A stretch of DNA of 64,000 nt from CAVUCH01 sp963739995 (lineage in GTDB: Bacteria; Acidobacteriota; Vicinamibacteria; Vicinamibacterales; JAENWD01): contig CAVUCH010000001.1 of the NCBI GenBank assembly GCA_963739995.1, positions 62,001 through 126,000 on the forward strand. Direction: 5' to 3'. Shown here in pieces: positions 61,334 through 64,000 of this stretch. Within the stretch, counting starts at the first letter, position 1. The number at the start of each line of letters is the position of its first letter. Made by a program: the position numbers and the translations under genes. The notes under the pieces are model-generated. The model did no database searches. It worked only from the letters and a program-made list of their open reading frames with translations, and was not told the origin of the DNA.

Positions 61334-61771
61334 GTGGCATACCCTGAATTCTTCGTCGCGCCCATGCGCGAGGAGCTCACACAGCTCGGCATCGAGGAAC
61401 TGCGCACGGCCGCCGACGTGGACAAGGCCCTCACTCAGAAAGGCACGACGCTGCTCGTCGTGAACTCCGTGTGCGGCTGTGCAGCGGGCCGGGCTCGCCC
61501 GGCGCTCGCGGAGGCGGTGAAGCACCACCAGAAGCCGGACCACATGACGACGGTGTTTGCGGGCGCCGATCTCGAGGCGACCGCCCGGGCGCGCGAATAC
61601 CTCACCGGGTATCCCCCCTCGTCCCCGGCCGTGGCGCTGCTGCGTGACGGTCAGCTCGTGTGGATGATGGAACGACGGCAGATCGAGAGCCAGGGCATGG
61701 ACGCGATCGTCCGCGACCTGACGACCGCCTTCGATCAGCACTGCGCGAGGGAGACGGCGGACAGGGCGTGA
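61334..61771 (+). CDS. bacilliredoxin BrxA/BrxB (YphP/YqiW family)
   Basis: A 145-residue thiol protein of the DUF1094 family. It starts MAYPEFFVAPMREELTQLGI, has VDKALTQKGTTLLVVNSVCG with the redox motif CGC near residues 47-49, RARPALAEAVKHHQKPDHMT and ends VWMMERRQIESQGMDAIVRD. In Bacillus these remove bacillithiol from proteins; in bacteria without bacillithiol the partner is uncertain. The start is GTG with AAGGAGA upstream. Confidence 0.93.
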   Translation: MAYPEFFVAPMREELTQLGIEELRTAADVDKALTQKGTTLLVVNSVCGCAAGRARPALAEAVKHHQKPDHMTTVFAGADLEATARAREYLTGYPPSSPAVALLRDGQLVWMMERRQIESQGMDAIVRDLTTAFDQHCARETADRA

Positions 61772-61793
61772 TGCGGGGTTGTGGGTGGTAGAC

Positions 61794-61855
<62 letters not shown>

Positions 61856-62013
61856 GTAACTCCGGGCCGGACACCGCCCAGCGCCTATTGCCTACTCCAC
61901 CGCCTACCTGCCGACCGTTCCGCCTCGTGCCGACCGCCTGTCCAGCCCACCCACCGCCGACCGCCCACCGCCGACCGCCCACCGCCTTGACGCCCCCCGC
62001 CGACCGCCCGGTG

Positions 62014-63039
62014 CTACCCCCCCCGCGTGTGCATCTCCAGGTGCGGGTCGCGCCGCAGCCGGCTCACCGGGATGAAGGGCGTGCGCTCTCGTTCGTTCGC
62101 CCGCAGTTCCGCTCCGCGGTCCTCCCGCAGGCTCCAGATTGTCGCAATCGCATCTCGAATCGCCTCGTCTGATGCTCCCGAGCGCAGCAGGCCGCGCAGG
62201 TCCGTGCCCTCACGCGCGTAGAGGCAGCGAAACCACATTCCGTCGGCCGTCAGCCGGCTGCGGTCGCATGTTCGGCAGAACGGCGTCGTCGTGGAGGAGA
62301 TGATCCCGAACGTGGTGCCGTCCGCGAGCGCGAACCGATCGGCCGGGGCCCACGATCCGTCGAGGATCGGTGTGACCGTCCCATAGGAAGTCTCGAGGGC
62401 GTCGAGCATGCTCTTTCGTGAGAAGACGCGCTGGGGCGACCACTGCGTGGCGCCGCCGACGTCCATGTATTCGATGAACCGGACCTCGGCGCCGATCGTC
62501 CGCGCGTACTCGATCAGCGGCACGACCTCATCGTCGTTGGTGCCCCGCACGATCACCGAGTCGAGCTTGACGTGCTCGAAGCACGCTCGTGCGGCATCGA
62601 TTCCCGCCAGGACCCGCGGCAGCTCATTGAAGCGCGTGAGCGCCTGAAAGCGGTCGGCCCGGAGGGTGTCGAGGCTGACCGTGATCCGGTGCAGCCCGGC
62701 ATCCTTCAAGGCTGTAGCGAGATTGCCGAGCAGGACGCCGTTCGTCGTGAGCGCCAGGTCCTCTATGCGGGCGCTGGTGGCGAGCTGGCGAATGAGACCC
62801 GGCAAATCACGGCGGAGCAGCGGCTCGCCGCCCGTGATCCGGACCCTGCGCACGCCGAGCATCGTAAACACGCCCGCGAGACGCACGATTTCCTCGAACT
62901 GCAGGATGTCCTGGCGCGGCAGCCACACGTACTCCTCCTCCGGCATGCAGTACTGGCAGCGGAGGTTGCAGCGATCCGTGACCGAGATCCGCAGGCTGCC
63001 GAGCGGCCGCGCAAAGCGATCGAGAAGGGGCACGCGCAA
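62014..63039 (-). CDS. moaA: GTP 3',8-cyclase (molybdenum cofactor synthesis)
   Basis: A radical SAM enzyme that makes the first intermediate of molybdopterin. The SAM cluster is in TDRCNLRCQYCMPEEEYVWL and the second cluster cysteines in TPFCRTCDRSRLTADGMWFR with C two residues on. ITGGEPLLRRDLPGLIRQLA and TVSLDTLRADRFQALTR are typical. The 341-residue protein ends in GG, the conserved C-terminal pair inserted into the active site. No other moa gene lies in the window. Confidence 0.95.
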   Translation of the reverse strand: MRVPLLDRFARPLGSLRISVTDRCNLRCQYCMPEEEYVWLPRQDILQFEEIVRLAGVFTMLGVRRVRITGGEPLLRRDLPGLIRQLATSARIEDLALTTNGVLLGNLATALKDAGLHRITVSLDTLRADRFQALTRFNELPRVLAGIDAARACFEHVKLDSVIVRGTNDDEVVPLIEYARTIGAEVRFIEYMDVGGATQWSPQRVFSRKSMLDALETSYGTVTPILDGSWAPADRFALADGTTFGIISSTTTPFCRTCDRSRLTADGMWFRCLYAREGTDLRGLLRSGASDEAIRDAIATIWSLREDRGAELRANERERTPFIPVSRLRRDPHLEMHTRGG

Positions 63040-63119
63040 TTATGGATCAGGGGCGGTTGCTGGCCGGCGCTTCGGCCCTAACCCTGGGGCATCTCCTGCC
63101 GGGCCGCCCACCGTGGCGG

Positions 63120-64000
63120 TTACAACCGAGATATGGGGCGGGGGCCGAAGCGCGCCGCCCCCCCAATCACCGGCAGGAATGGTCGGGCCGTCCGCTGCGG
63201 CGCGAACGAGCGGTCCCATCGCCCCGGGATGACAGCCTGGCAATCGGGGCACCGGCCGTCCGGGGTGACCTCATAGGTCTTGATGAGGTATCCGAATCGC
63301 GAGATGAGCACCCGACTGCAGGAAACGCAATGCGTGTCTTCGAGCGTGTTGACGCGGCCCGGGAGGTTCCCGGCGTATATGTAGCGCAAGCCCGCCCGGG
63401 CGCCGATCTCCGCGGCCTTCATCAGCATCTCGGGCGTGGTGTTGCCCGGCGCCGTCATGTGGTAGTCAGCGTGGAATGCCGTAACGTGCCACGGAATATC
63501 AGGTGACACGCTCGCGATGAACTCGGTCAGCCGCGTGATCTCGTCGTCGCCGTCGTTGAAGCCGGGAATCAGCAGCGTAACGATCTCCACCCACACACCC
63601 GACGCGTGCAGGTGTCGGATGGTGTCGAGAATCGGCTCGAGCCGGCCGCCCAGTTCGCGATAGCGGCGATCGTTGAAGCTCTTGAGATCCACCTTGTAGA
63701 GATCGATGTGCGGCCGGAGGTAGTCGAGTACCTGCGGCGTGCCGTTGCCGTTCGACACGAAGGCTCTCAGGAGTCCGGCCTCGCGCGCGGCCCGGAAGAT
63801 GGCGACGGCCCACTCAGCCGTAATGAGCGGCTCGTTGTAGGTGCTGACCATGACGCGGGCCCCCTCGTCGAGGGCGGCGCGGACGAGACTCTCCGGCGTG
63901 GCGGCTCGTGGCAGGGTCACCGCCTCAGGGTCGCGCAAGGCCTGCGACGTGACCCAGTTCTGGCAGTAGCTGCAGTGCAGGTCGCAGCCCAGCATCCCGA
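63120..64000 (-). CDS. amrS: AmmeMemoRadiSam system radical SAM enzyme, 5' end beyond the window
   Basis: The visible 293 residues begin in frame at the window edge with GMLGCDLHCSYCQNWVTSQA, the CxxxCxxC SAM-cluster motif of AmrS (MoCo/PflA-like). YNEPLITAEWAVAIFRAARE, VDLKSFNDRRYRELGGRLEP, LLIPGFNDGDDEITRLTEFI, WHVTAFHADYHM and a zinc-like pair in THCVSCSRVL and CPDCQAVIPGRW follow. AmrS acts with AmrA/AmrB proteins on an unknown modification. About 80 N-terminal residues are missing; the ATG at 63995 is internal. Confidence 0.88.
   Translation of the reverse strand, partial: GMLGCDLHCSYCQNWVTSQALRDPEAVTLPRAATPESLVRAALDEGARVMVSTYNEPLITAEWAVAIFRAAREAGLLRAFVSNGNGTPQVLDYLRPHIDLYKVDLKSFNDRRYRELGGRLEPILDTIRHLHASGVWVEIVTLLIPGFNDGDDEITRLTEFIASVSPDIPWHVTAFHADYHMTAPGNTTPEMLMKAAEIGARAGLRYIYAGNLPGRVNTLEDTHCVSCSRVLISRFGYLIKTYEVTPDGRCPDCQAVIPGRWDRSFAPQRTARPFLPVIGGAARFGPRPISRL

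Overview
The window is high-GC (about 65%) DNA from a Gram-negative, aerobic, free-living bacterium. Periplasmic adaptors, an OprP-type porin, HtrA, NtrC-type sigma-54 regulators, a class II photolyase, DUF1080 and M28/M1 secreted peptidases together point to Acidobacteriota, most likely Vicinamibacteria. This placement is inference, because there is no rRNA in the window.

Layout. 1-4544 (minus): five overlapping glycosyltransferase genes of a surface-polysaccharide cluster, the last running off the left edge. 4704-14758 (plus): UDP-glucose dehydrogenase, a family 2 glycosyltransferase and an MsbA-like exporter, running directly into yicC, gmk, coaBC, a family 4 uracil-DNA glycosylase and priA. 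14779-18381: M50 protease, HU-like protein, der, a MerR regulator and tRNA-Pro(GGG). 18344-20234: a 1.9-kb decayed integrative element in the 3' end of tRNA-Pro, bounded by a 38-bp direct repeat and carrying a broken integrase. 20420-27603: mixed genes, including a predicted secreted protein with PI4K/HipA-like kinase motifs. 27680-33365 (minus): MacA-like adaptor, two ABC ATPases, an NtrC-type regulator and an NtrY-type kinase. 33594-40786: tryptophanase, pyrophosphatase, HtrA, a soluble histidine kinase, DUF1080 protein, RhlE helicase and a small membrane protein. 40987-50898 (minus): a sulfate assimilation operon. 51024-53977: M28 peptidase and a beta-lactamase-fold hydrolase. 53993-59509: leuB, leuA, divergent lysR, leuD and leuC. 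59673-64000: class II photolyase, bacilliredoxin, moaA and a partial AmrS radical SAM gene.

The most notable system is the leader of the sulfate operon. A TTGACT-N17-TATAAC promoter lies just upstream of a GTG codon that may be the first transcribed codon. That codon opens a 35-codon reading frame with six consecutive Cys codons. It is followed by a strong intrinsic terminator about 45 bases before cysH. This is the architecture of a cysteine-responsive ribosome-mediated attenuator. It would control a ten-gene operon taking sulfate across the outer membrane (porin) and inner membrane (Sbp-CysTWA), reducing APS (CysH) and sulfite (siroheme reductase), and making the siroheme cofactor.

Several genes carry single-base indels (a glycosyltransferase, priA twice, cysT, the integrase). 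The coding sequence on either side is intact in the first three genes, so residual long-read sequencing error is the likelier explanation there. Intergenic regions hold three families of short repeats: a GGTAGGC heptamer array, a TGCATCGTGCATTC repeat, and a palindrome GCCGGRACTGCAGTYCCGGC.
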